Source: CAZGDV01 sp964524995 (GTDB lineage Bacteria; Chloroflexota; Dehalococcoidia; SZUA-161). Taken from it: a stretch of DNA of 12,599 nt. The stretch lies in assembly GCA_964524995.1 (NCBI GenBank), contig CAZGDV010000083.1, forward strand, positions 1 to 12,599. The letters run 5' to 3'. Positions 1 to 5,963 of the stretch are shown here, one piece after another (the stretch's first letter is position 1; the number at the start of each line of letters is the position of its first letter). Under the pieces are notes generated by a model that worked only from the letters and a program-made list of their open reading frames with translations, was not told the DNA's origin and did not search any database. The position numbers were made by a program, and so were the translations under genes.

Positions 1-2
1 AC

Positions 3-356
3 GAGGAAGGCTACATCTACCTCGCCGGACGTGGCGACGACATGATCATCAGGGGCGGAGAGAACATCTCCCCCGAGGAGGTCGAAGACGCCCTCTACGC
101 GCATCCCGCGGTCGAGGAAGCGGCTGTGATCGGGGTGCCAGACCCCGACTGGGGACAGGAGCCGAAGGCCGTAGTCGTCCTGAAGAAGGGCCAGACAGCT
201 ACGACCGATGAGCTGATGGAGTTCTGCAGACAGAAGCTATCGAGCTTCAAGAGGCCGCGCTACGTCGTGTTCATAGATGAGTTGCCAAGAACATCTACGG
301 GTAAAGTCCTGAAGAGGGACCTGCGAGACAAGCACGGCAAGGCAGACAACAGCTAA
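3..356 (+). CDS. Acyl-CoA synthetase (AMP-binding family), C-terminal part only
   Basis: This is the 3' end of an ATP-dependent acyl-CoA ligase of the ANL superfamily, which activates a carboxylic acid through an acyl-adenylate and transfers it to CoA. The reading frame is already open at base 3, so the adenylation domain lies upstream of the window. What remains is the mobile C-terminal domain. The hinge motif GRGDDMIIRGGENISP (A8 motif) is followed by the usual 'VEEAAVIGVPDPDWGQEPKAVVV' type of sheet (described here only in part), and near the end is PRTSTGKVLK, whose Lys is the catalytic A10 lysine. The substrate cannot be told from this fragment. The gene ends with TAA and is followed 22 bases later by a strong terminator hairpin. 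The family assignment is secure; the specific product (fatty acid, aromatic acid or other) is unknown. Confidence 0.93.
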   Translation, partial: EEGYIYLAGRGDDMIIRGGENISPEEVEDALYAHPAVEEAAVIGVPDPDWGQEPKAVVVLKKGQTATTDELMEFCRQKLSSFKRPRYVVFIDELPRTSTGKVLKRDLRDKHGKADNS

Positions 357-378
357 TCGCCCACGATGTCACGAGACA

Positions 379-415
379 AAGAGGGCCGGTCGAGCTAGGC
401 TCGACCGGCCCTCTT
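379..415. terminator. Strong bidirectional hairpin terminator
   Basis: A perfect 17-base-pair inverted repeat (379-395 with 399-415) with a 3-base loop TAG lies between two convergent genes, the acyl-CoA synthetase and selD. On the plus strand it is followed by CTTGCTTAC and on the minus strand by TTTGTCTC, so neither side has a long T tract. The symmetric stem and its position suggest that it ends both transcription units. Confidence 0.85.
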
Positions 416-474
416 GCTTACATCTAATATCGCCACCCACGTCATCGCGCCTACACGGCTCCTGACCTTCCGAG

Positions 475-1524
475 TTACGAGACAACGACCCTGCCTTTTG
501 GCTCAGCGACCACCTCGCCGATGATCGCCGCGTCCTCGACGCCGTTGGCATGCATCTCCCGAAGCAGGGCATCAGCATCTGAACTCGCTACGGAGATCAG
601 CAGCCCGCCCGATGTCTGAGGATCGTACAACACGTCCTCGAAGGACCGTTGAACAGACTCAGATATGTCGACCATGTGCTTTCGGAAGTCCCTGTTTCGG
701 TGCAGCCCGCCGGGCACCATGCCCATATCGGCCAGCTCCTGCGCCTCTGGGAAGAAGGGCACGCGTTTGGAGTCGACTCTCATCCCCACCTCTGTGCCCT
801 CGATCATCTCGCAGGCATGCCCCAGCAGTCCGAACCCGGTGACGTCGGTGCAGGCACGGACCCCAACCGTCATCATCAGCTCCGCCGGTGTGCGGTTCAG
901 GGCCGCCATACAGGCGGTCACCTTCACAACCGAGTCTTCGTCCGCCATCTCGGCCTTTACGGCGGTGTTGATGATGCCTGTGCCAAGCGGCTTGGTCAGT
1001 ATCAAAGCATCACCGTCTCTAGCGCCCACGTTCCTCACAACCCTGTCGGGATGGATGACGCCCGTCACCGAGAGCCCATACTTCATCTCGTCATCCTCGA
1101 CGCTGTGACCGCCGACCAGCGTAGCGCCAGCCTCGTGCAGCTTGTCGAGACCCCCGCGCAGGATATCGTGGAGTACGGACATATCCATCGTCTTGATGGG
1201 GAAGCAGACGATGTTCATCGCGGTCAACGGCCTGCCACCCATCGCATATACATCGCTCAGGGCATTGGCCGCCGCTATCTGCCCGAAGGTGTAGGGGTCA
1301 TCGACGATAGGCGTGAAGAAATCCAGCGTCTGGATGATGGCCAGATCATCCCTCAGCTTGTAGACGCCGGCGTCCTCGGCCCGCTCCATACCCACGATGA
1401 GGTTAGGGTCGGAGATGATCGGCAGGCCCTCCAGGGCTTTCGCTAGGTCACCCGGACCTATCTTGCAGGCTCAACCCGCACCGTGAACAGTCTCGGTGAG
1501 GCGCGGCCGGGCTACATCGGCCAT
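475..1524 (-). CDS. selD: Selenide, water dikinase SelD, selenocysteine-containing
   Basis: SelD makes selenophosphate from selenide and ATP, the selenium donor for selenocysteine tRNA and for 2-selenouridine. The conserved core is complete: AEDAGVY (Asp51), TLDFF (Asp68), DVTGFGLLGH and DPQTSGGLL. A reading that begins at the GTG at 1395 gives only 306 residues and lacks the catalytic N-terminus. Reading upstream in the same frame gives an ATG at 1524 preceded by AGGAG with an 8-base spacer, then MADVARPRLTETVHGAG, a UGA at codon 18, then ACKIGPGDL. This matches the E. coli GAGCGCKI segment exactly in position: UGA replaces catalytic Cys17, followed by Cys20 and catalytic Lys21 (E. coli Lys20). 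With UGA read as Sec the protein has 349 residues, the normal SelD length. It is the last gene of the operon, 33 bases after the TusA-like gene. Its 3' end faces the strong hairpin at 379-415. Confidence 0.95.
1444..1460 (-). promoter_or_regulatory. Candidate bacterial SECIS hairpin in selD
   Basis: On the coding strand a perfect 6-base-pair stem, TAGGTC with GACCTA, encloses the 5-base loop CGGGT. The loop begins 16 bases after the UGA. Bacterial SECIS elements recognised by SelB lie just inside the coding region 3' of the UGA, with a small apical loop carrying a G in its first two positions; this loop has G at position 2. The lower stem adjoining the UGA is not obvious by eye, so the full extent of the element is uncertain. 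Confidence 0.7.
1471..1473 (-). other. In-frame UGA selenocysteine codon of selD (codon 18)
   Basis: The minus-strand TGA sits where the catalytic Cys17 of E. coli SelD is encoded. Homology runs unbroken on both sides, with HGAG before it and ACKI after it. Many SelD proteins carry selenocysteine at exactly this residue, so recoding is far more likely than a nonsense mutation. The stop would otherwise remove the essential active-site segment from an operon that looks fully intact. Confidence 0.92.
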
Positions 1525-1557
1525 TGCATGTGCTCCTGCTATATTCTTATCACCTTT

Positions 1558-1773
1558 TTAATCGGGTGGATTCAGCGTGAGACGGAAGCCGTCCTCGGTG
1601 TCCTCGGCCTCCACCGTGTACCCCTTCGACTCCGCAAGCCGGGTCACATTCTCTTTGGAGACCGCCGTCTCAACCAGGACTGCTATCGGTTGGTTCACGT
1701 TCTCTTCGATCGCCTTCTTCGTCCTGACAACCGGTATGGGGCAGGAGAAGCCCCTCACATCGACTTCGATCAT
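1558..1773 (-). CDS. TusA/SirA-like sulfur (selenium) carrier protein
   Basis: A 71-residue protein made of one TusA/SirA-like domain. The signature VRGFSCPIPVVRTKKA has the CPxP motif with Cys11, the residue that carries a persulfide in TusA and could carry a perselenide here. The C-terminal half (ETAVSKENVTRLAESKGYTV) fits the second helix and strand of the fold. TusA-type proteins relay sulfur from cysteine desulfurases to acceptors; the related YedF family travels with selenium genes, and YedF has such a domain at its N-terminus. This protein lacks the second domain of YedF. The ATG overlaps the stop of the upstream kinase-like gene by 4 bases (ATGA) and has GGAGGG 5 bases upstream, so translation is probably coupled. 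Between DUF3343/YedE and SelD, a role in delivering reduced selenium to SelD is a reasonable inference, not shown by sequence. Confidence 0.9.
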   Translation of the reverse strand: MIEVDVRGFSCPIPVVRTKKAIEENVNQPIAVLVETAVSKENVTRLAESKGYTVEAEDTEDGFRLTLNPPD

Positions 1774-2666
1774 CGTTGCCCTCCGTCAATATAGCACACC
1801 CCGCTCCACCGGCAAAGATGCTGCTTGAACACGTCAGGGAAGCGGGCTACTATCCGCCAGACTCGTGTCGCTGGTGTGACCGCCGCCTCTTGGCCCGCCA
1901 TCCTGTTCGACCTGGCCGCTAGAATCGCCGCCTCGTGTGGCTCGAGGCCAGCGGACACGAAGGCTGCGACAAGGCCGGTTATCGTGTCGCCCGTGCCCCC
2001 TATAGCCTCCAGAGCCGGCACGTCGGGCTCCGACAACGTCTCGATGACTTGCCCATCGCGCACTATGTAGTCGATCGCTCCCTTCACCAACATCGTCTTC
2101 GCGGCGTCCTTCAGCTTGTATGCAGCCGCTATCAGTCTCGGGACGTCGGCTACCTCCGTGTCGAACAGGTGCCTCGCGATGTAGGCCGGATGCATGGCAT
2201 CCGGGTCAGCAAGAAAGGCTATCTCGCTCGCATCAGGCGTGAAGACGTCGAACTCGGCCGCCAGCCCGGCCGCCTTCGCCGCATACATAGATGAGGCGTC
2301 TGCAATCAGCGCCGGCCTTCTCGAGCACCCCCCTACCGCGTCGCACAGCCGCCTTGTCAACGTCATGTCGGGCAGGCAATAGTGCAAAGCGAGCACGCTC
2401 GGGGACAGCCGGGCCACATTGCCGATCAGGTACTCGTACATCTCACGGCTGCCCTCGCCGCGACCAGAGTCACCCACTACAAGGGCCCGTGGGCCCTCAA
2501 CCTTGAGGTACTCTGTAGTGACCACCGCTGCGCTTATCATTGCGCCCGTCCCCTGAGTGCAGGGGATACGCTTGCCGTCAACCAGCAGACCCTCGCCGTC
2601 CAACCGGACCTCGCCGAAGGTCAGCGGCAGGCCGTCAACCGGCACCGTCCCCGCAATGATCAGCAT
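1770..2666 (-). CDS. Ribokinase-like protein (sugar kinase / NAD(P)HX dehydratase-like) in selenium operon
   Basis: A 298-residue protein of the ribokinase-like fold. The anion-hole motif GGTGDTITG (residues 223-231, Asp227 as candidate base) is intact. MLVKGAIDYIV (about 192-202) matches the strand that precedes it in this superfamily, and DVFTPDASEIAFL (140-152) resembles the TPxxxE segment of YjeF C-terminal NAD(P)HX dehydratases and ThiD/PfkB kinases. The substrate is unknown; neither NADHX repair nor sugar phosphorylation is an obvious need in selenium metabolism. I chose the ATG at 2666 over the one at 2687, because GGGGGAG lies 7 bases upstream of 2666. That start overlaps the stop of the DUF3343 gene by 7 bases, and the protein then begins MLIIAGTVPVDG, directly in the fold. 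The gene is held between confident selenium genes by overlaps on both sides, so it is very likely co-translated with them. Confidence 0.8.
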   Translation of the reverse strand: MLIIAGTVPVDGLPLTFGEVRLDGEGLLVDGKRIPCTQGTGAMISAAVVTTEYLKVEGPRALVVGDSGRGEGSREMYEYLIGNVARLSPSVLALHYCLPDMTLTRRLCDAVGGCSRRPALIADASSMYAAKAAGLAAEFDVFTPDASEIAFLADPDAMHPAYIARHLFDTEVADVPRLIAAAYKLKDAAKTMLVKGAIDYIVRDGQVIETLSEPDVPALEAIGGTGDTITGLVAAFVSAGLEPHEAAILAARSNRMAGQEAAVTPATRVWRIVARFPDVFKQHLCRWSGVCYIDGGQR

Positions 2667-3202
2667 GGCTGGTCTCCCCCTTGCCACAGCCGCACGCCCT
2701 CTTCAAGTGCCCTGTCCAGCATGAGAGCGCAGAGCGTGAAGCCAACGTCACGCGGCCTCGGAGCTTCGACAAGCGTCTTGCCCACCATTTCGGCATTGAG
2801 CCTGGGGATGTCAGGGCATCCCCCACCCGATGTGTTCACGATCATGCCGGTCTTCTTCTCGAAAGTCAGCTTCATGTTGCCAGCCTTCACCATGGTCCAC
2901 TGGCCGAAGTCCATCACCTTAACCACTTGCAGCAGGCTCGCGGTGCCGACCTTGAGCGGCTCGACGCTCACGTAGGGTGTCTCCTTCTCATGCAGCAGCC
3001 TCTCTATCCCGGGCTGCTCGACAAGGTTCACCTCCACGGCCAGATCGCACCCCTTACGCATCTGGGGCGGCGGCGCAACCAGCTTGACCACATAGCCGCC
3101 GCCCTTGAGCACGCGCTCAGCCCTCATGGCGTCCTGGACGTCCATGAACAGGACCAAGCCTCCGCCCTCGAACGGCGGCTTCTTCCGTCTACCGAATCCC
3201 AT
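2660..3202 (-). CDS. DUF3343-domain protein, putative Se/S carrier, with C-terminal extension
   Basis: A 180-residue protein. Residues 15-60 fit the DUF3343 family, described as a putative Se/S carrier: GLVLFMDVQDAMRAERVLK, then a VKLVAPPPQMRKGCDLAVEV segment with Cys52 in the place of the conserved DUF3343 cysteine. Stand-alone DUF3343 proteins are usually under about 90 residues; this one continues for about 100 more, including GGGCPDIPRL with a second cysteine (Cys129). That cysteine could form a second carrier or disulfide/selenosulfide site, but this is inference. Start: ATG at 3202 with GAGGGG 5 bases upstream, 9 bases after the stop of the YedE gene. DUF3343 genes commonly sit beside yedE, yedF and selD, which matches here. 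It has no signal peptide or membrane segment, so it is probably cytoplasmic. Confidence 0.83.
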   Translation of the reverse strand: MGFGRRKKPPFEGGGLVLFMDVQDAMRAERVLKGGGYVVKLVAPPPQMRKGCDLAVEVNLVEQPGIERLLHEKETPYVSVEPLKVGTASLLQVVKVMDFGQWTMVKAGNMKLTFEKKTGMIVNTSGGGCPDIPRLNAEMVGKTLVEAPRPRDVGFTLCALMLDRALEEGVRLWQGGDQPC

Positions 3203-3211
3203 GCATACCCC

Positions 3212-4291
3212 TCATGCCAGCTTCTCTCGGAAAAGGAAGCCCACGCTGAGACAGAACACAAGGCCGAGTATAACAGCGATCACGCTGAAATCGCCGATAC
3301 CGGACGGACCAGCAGTCGTAGCGAAGTTATGCGCAATAGCCGCGCCCACAATCAAGCCTAGAACGGTGACGCCGGCATCGATGTCGCCCTCACCCGACAG
3401 TATAAGGCTGCGCAACGGGCAGCCACCGAGAAGCGTACAGGCCAGGCCCACAAGGCTCATGCTGAGGAAGTTCCAGAGGTGGTTGTCATGGGCAACCGGC
3501 TGGCCGACGAAGCCCCAATCCAAGTGACCAAGCGCGGCATTCGCGATCAACGCCCCAACGAAGAAGGCGGCGATTGCGCCGAAAAGGTAGGTGTCCCTGA
3601 CCATTATCAGGTCGCGCCATCCACCCACGAAGCACATCCTCGTCTTCTGTGCCATTACACCGACCCCGAGTCCAACCAGTGCCGCTATCCATATGGCGGC
3701 ATGCATGGAGCCCGGCCCGCCATCGCTGCTGAATATGAAGTAGGGTGTGAATATGGCCAGCAGCAGTACGCAGAACATGATGACGGGCATGACCCAGCCG
3801 GCAGCCGAGTTTACCTTCCTCGCACGGCCGAGGTTGAAGCCGCGTCTAAGGAACCATATGCCGACCGCCGCGCCGACCACGATGCCCACCAGCGCCGTGA
3901 TGCCGTTCAGGTCGCCTCCGGCCAACCGGAGCACGGCGCGTACCGGGCAGCCGAGGAACACCAGCGCGCCAATCATGACGAAGGCAGCAAGTACGAACCT
4001 CACCAGCGGCGCTGAACCTCCTCGGGCCCTGAACTCCCTGAAGATCAGAGACGACGCGAAGGCCCCCAGCACCAGACCCATGATCTCCGGCCTCAGGTAC
4101 TGCACCACTCCCGCACGGTGCAGGCCGAGACCGCCGGAGATGTCACGGAGGAAGCATGCAATACATATTCCCATATTCGAGGGATTGCCCCACTCCGTCA
4201 TCATGGCAGCCAAGATACCAAAGATGAGCCCCGCGACTACGATGATGACCCTGGGCTTCGCCAGCACACTCAACGTCTCTTCTCCTTTCAT
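3212..4291 (-). CDS. yedE: YedE-type selenium metabolism membrane protein (YeeE/YedE family transporter)
   Basis: A polytopic inner-membrane protein of up to 359 residues, with about nine or ten hydrophobic helices. It contains an internal repeat. The first half has a CIACFLRD motif (Cys43, Cys46) and GCPVRAVLRLAGGD (Cys115); the second half has MCFVGGWRD and GCPLRSLILSGEGD. Paired cysteines in such pseudo-twofold repeats are typical of the YeeE/YedE family, whose YeeE member imports thiosulfate. The selD-linked branch is annotated as YedE/FdhT selenium metabolism membrane protein, and the neighbours place this gene in that branch. The transported species (selenide, selenosulfur compound or other) is not known from sequence. 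Start: the ATG at 4291 has no clear ribosome site. An AAAGGAG lies inside the first codons and is spaced correctly for a TTG at 4273, which would begin the protein at LSVLAKPRV; that shorter form may be the real one. First gene of the operon. Confidence 0.9.
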   Translation of the reverse strand: MKGEETLSVLAKPRVIIVVAGLIFGILAAMMTEWGNPSNMGICIACFLRDISGGLGLHRAGVVQYLRPEIMGLVLGAFASSLIFREFRARGGSAPLVRFVLAAFVMIGALVFLGCPVRAVLRLAGGDLNGITALVGIVVGAAVGIWFLRRGFNLGRARKVNSAAGWVMPVIMFCVLLLAIFTPYFIFSSDGGPGSMHAAIWIAALVGLGVGVMAQKTRMCFVGGWRDLIMVRDTYLFGAIAAFFVGALIANAALGHLDWGFVGQPVAHDNHLWNFLSMSLVGLACTLLGGCPLRSLILSGEGDIDAGVTVLGLIVGAAIAHNFATTAGPSGIGDFSVIAVILGLVFCLSVGFLFREKLA

Positions 4292-4382
4292 CTTTGTGAT
4301 CGCACGATCGATAGCCGACTCCTACATACCCTGCGAGTCCTCCCTTTTTGTCACGGTGCAGCATCCCCCACCAGCAACATCC
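4292..4382 (-). promoter_or_regulatory. Leader of the selenium operon mRNA
   Basis: If transcription starts about 7 bases after the -10 box at 4389-4394, the yedE mRNA has a leader of about 90 bases. It holds a good Shine-Dalgarno (AGGGAGG, 4340-4346) followed 11 bases later by ATGTAG (4323-4328), a start codon directly followed by a stop. Near the gene it also holds the perfect inverted repeat GATCG-CA-CGATC (4298-4309), which would form a hairpin just before the annotated ATG. Whether these control translation is unknown. Confidence 0.35.
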
Positions 4383-4388
4383 CGTGGC

Positions 4389-4417
4389 ATTCTAGCATAA
4401 GTTTTGTCTAATGACAA
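4389..4417 (-). promoter_or_regulatory. Sigma70-like promoter of the selenium operon
   Basis: On the minus strand, TTGTCA (4412-4417) is followed by a 17-base spacer and TAGAAT (4389-4394), with TGC directly before the -10 box as an extended -10 element. Spacing and both boxes are close to consensus. It lies about 100 bases upstream of yedE and should drive all five genes, as no other promoter is evident inside the operon. Confidence 0.72.
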
Positions 4418-4425
4418 GATAAGTT
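4397..4425. promoter_or_regulatory. Candidate LysR operator in the yedE-lysR intergenic region
   Basis: An inverted repeat TTGTC-TAAT-GACAA (4404-4417) overlaps the -35 box of the operon promoter. It is flanked by two direct copies of ATAAGTT (4397-4403 and 4419-4425), and the hexamer TAGCAT also occurs twice (4393-4398, 4425-4430). LysR-type regulators usually bind such short dyads (T-N11-A type) between themselves and a divergent target. Direct evidence is only the symmetry and the position. Confidence 0.5.
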
Positions 4426-4443
4426 AGCATTATACTGAGGCCC

Positions 4444-4473
4444 TTGTCGTAACGGTTGCCAATCAGCTACAAT
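4444..4473 (+). promoter_or_regulatory. Candidate promoter of the LysR gene
   Basis: TTGTCG (4444-4449), an 18-base spacer, and TACAAT (4468-4473) precede the LysR gene. The start would be near 4480, leaving a leader of about 60 bases. The operator-like dyad at 4404-4417 lies about 30 bases upstream of the -35 box, so one bound LysR could influence both promoters. Confidence 0.5.
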
Positions 4474-4540
4474 TGTCCAAACCAGGCCCACCACCACGCA
4501 ATCGAATCTCGCCGACCGGGGCGTCGGGCGGAGGTGACCT

Positions 4541-5440
4541 ATGAACCTGGACTACCTGACTACTTTCGTACAGATAGTGAAGACGGGCAGCTTCTCGGAG
4601 GTTGCCAAGAAGCTGTCCATCACCCAACCTGCCGTCTCATTCCAGATAGGAAAGCTGGAACGCGACCTCGGCGTACGGCTGATGGACAGATCACAAAGGC
4701 CCATCGCGTTGACCGAGGCCGGCAAGCAGCTTCTGCGATTCGCTGAGGTCGTTGAAATAGAGAGGGGCAAGCTGATGCAGGGGTTGGAGGAACTGCGCGA
4801 TCAGGTCACGGGCGACCTTGTCATAGCTGCAAGCACCATACCGGGGGAGATATTACTGCCCGCCATCCTGGGCCGGTTCAAGGCCCTGCACCCGGCCACC
4901 AGCGCGCGTATCGACGTCTCCGACTCGCTGGGGGTGATCTCAAAGGTCCGTGAGGGGACCTACGACGTTGGCTTCTGCGGGGCCGCCCCGCAGGGCAAGG
5001 ACCTGGAGTACTTCAAGATGGCTGAGGACGAGATAGTGCTCATCGTCTTCCCCGAGCACCCGTTTGCCGATAGGGGCAAGGTCTCCTTCATGGAGTTAGA
5101 GGAGGAGCCTCTCATAATGCGAGAGGAGACCTCGGGCACGCAGAGGAGCCTTCGATCGCTCCTGGCCAAGGCTGGTGCCAGCCCCGACATCCTTATGCCA
5201 ACCCTGACCCTCGGTACAACCCAGTCAGTCGTATCGGCTGTAGAGGCCAAGACCGGAATCGCGTTCGTGTCCAGCTTGGCGATCAGGAAGAGTGTCGCCC
5301 TTCATCTGGTCAAGCAAGTGAAGGTCGACGGCATGCAACTCAAGAGGGACTTCTACTGTGTGTACAGAAAGGAGAGGGTCGTCTCACGCCTGCTTACGGA
5401 GTTCATCTCTTTCGTGCAGGCGCACACAACGACAGGCTGA
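4541..5440 (+). CDS. LysR-family transcriptional regulator, probably of the selenium operon
   Basis: A full-length (299 residue) LysR-type regulator. Residues 2-60 form the winged helix-turn-helix (MNLDYLTTFVQIVKTGSFSE, then the recognition helix ITQPAVSFQIGKLE and RPIALTEAGK). Residues from about 90 on form the type 2 periplasmic-binding-protein effector domain, opening with GDLVIAASTIPGEILLP and containing the usual GTYDVGF segment. The start is clear: GGAGGTGA lies 4 bases before the ATG. It is transcribed divergently from the yedE-DUF3343-kinase-tusA-selD operon, the classic arrangement for a LysR protein and its target. A family of selenium metabolism-associated LysR regulators is recognised, and this gene is probably a member by context. 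The effector could be a reduced sulfur or selenium species, by analogy with CysB/Cbl, but no residue here identifies it. Confidence 0.9.
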   Translation: MNLDYLTTFVQIVKTGSFSEVAKKLSITQPAVSFQIGKLERDLGVRLMDRSQRPIALTEAGKQLLRFAEVVEIERGKLMQGLEELRDQVTGDLVIAASTIPGEILLPAILGRFKALHPATSARIDVSDSLGVISKVREGTYDVGFCGAAPQGKDLEYFKMAEDEIVLIVFPEHPFADRGKVSFMELEEEPLIMREETSGTQRSLRSLLAKAGASPDILMPTLTLGTTQSVVSAVEAKTGIAFVSSLAIRKSVALHLVKQVKVDGMQLKRDFYCVYRKERVVSRLLTEFISFVQAHTTTG

Positions 5441-5461
5441 CAGGCCGAGACCCGCGCCTGT
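5440..5461. terminator. Possible weak hairpin between convergent genes
   Basis: ACAGGC (5440-5445) and GCCTGT (5456-5461) form a 6-base inverted repeat with a 10-base loop, right at the end of the LysR gene and before the end of the convergent membrane-protein gene. There is no T tract, so this is only a possible terminator. Confidence 0.25.
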
Positions 5462-5475
5462 TCTCGCCCCGCTGA

Positions 5476-5787
5476 CTACCGCGCCCGCACGCGTCCAAAG
5501 TGCCACGCAAGACCCATCGCCGTCACCAAACCTCCTACTCCTACCATGAGCACTTCGCGGTTCAGTCCAAAGCTGAAGTCTCCCACACCGACGACGAGTG
5601 CCAGCCCCGCTGCAATGTTCGCCAGCCCCCAGACAGCATTCACCATCGCGGAGGACTCACCGACTCCGGGTGGTGACGCGAAAGGGCTCTGGAACCTGCT
5701 GCCGGATACCCCCTGTGTGAAGTGCGGAATGCCGTTGGCCAGGAAGACGCCCGCGAAGAAGTAGGCCAGATACACGTACCAGTCCAT
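5476..5787 (-). CDS. Small conserved membrane protein, function unknown
   Basis: A 103-residue hydrophobic protein with three predicted membrane helices at about residues 4-22, 47-69 and 79-100. The first helix has no signal-peptidase site. Between helices 1 and 2 is a distinctive loop reading NGIPHFTQGVSGSRFQSPF, then SPPGVGESSAMVNAVWGLAN, rich in Gly, Pro and Ser. This looks like a conserved family signature rather than random loop sequence, but I cannot name the family with certainty. The C-terminus is basic (GRVRAR), so it is probably cytoplasmic. Start: GGAGGG lies 4 bases before the ATG, and a good promoter lies about 50 bases upstream. The gene is divergent from the MarR regulator at 5964, which may control it. 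It is convergent with the LysR gene, with 35 bases between their stops. Confidence 0.8.
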   Translation of the reverse strand: MDWYVYLAYFFAGVFLANGIPHFTQGVSGSRFQSPFASPPGVGESSAMVNAVWGLANIAAGLALVVGVGDFSFGLNREVLMVGVGGLVTAMGLAWHFGRVRAR

Positions 5788-5834
5788 GAATCCCTCCTGC
5801 TGCCGACATTGTGTCGACAGCGCAAGCGGCTCGC

Positions 5835-5863
5835 ATTCTACAGGTCACCCGAGTATGCGTCAA
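5835..5863 (-). promoter_or_regulatory. Sigma70-like promoter of the small membrane protein gene
   Basis: On the minus strand TTGACG (5858-5863) is followed by a 17-base spacer and TAGAAT (5835-5840). The start would be near 5828, about 40 bases before the ATG at 5787. It is back to back with the MarR promoter, only 17 bases away. Confidence 0.72.
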
Positions 5864-5880
5864 CTGTTCTGACTGTGAGT

Positions 5881-5909
5881 TTGACACCCCACCCTGCATT
5901 CGGTAACAT
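5881..5909 (+). promoter_or_regulatory. Sigma70-like promoter of the first marR-like gene
   Basis: A perfect -35 TTGACA (5881-5886), 17-base spacer and TAACAT (5904-5909). Transcription would begin near 5916, about 48 bases before the ATG at 5964. The closeness of the two divergent promoters would allow one regulator to cover both. Confidence 0.65.
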
Positions 5910-5963
5910 CTTCTTGCAGGGACACTTCTTCTCTGATCTCCGTCAACTCCGAGGAATGCTCGC

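Noticed and set aside
649..1446. Long plus-strand open frame opposite selD
   Set aside because: It is an antisense shadow of a well-conserved gene; no family resemblance or ribosome site, and the high G+C content explains the open frame.
1471..1473. TGA as an inactivating stop making selD a pseudogene
   Set aside because: It lies exactly at the catalytic Cys/Sec position, homology continues on both sides, a hairpin follows, and the rest of the gene and operon are intact.
3479..4015. 178-residue plus-strand open frame opposite yedE
   Set aside because: Antisense to a clear membrane protein; composition is low in hydrophobic residues and shows no motif.
4512..4527. Hairpin CCGAC-N6-GTCGG just before the LysR ribosome site
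   Set aside because: A 5-base G+C-rich repeat is expected by chance in this composition; no further support for a regulatory role.
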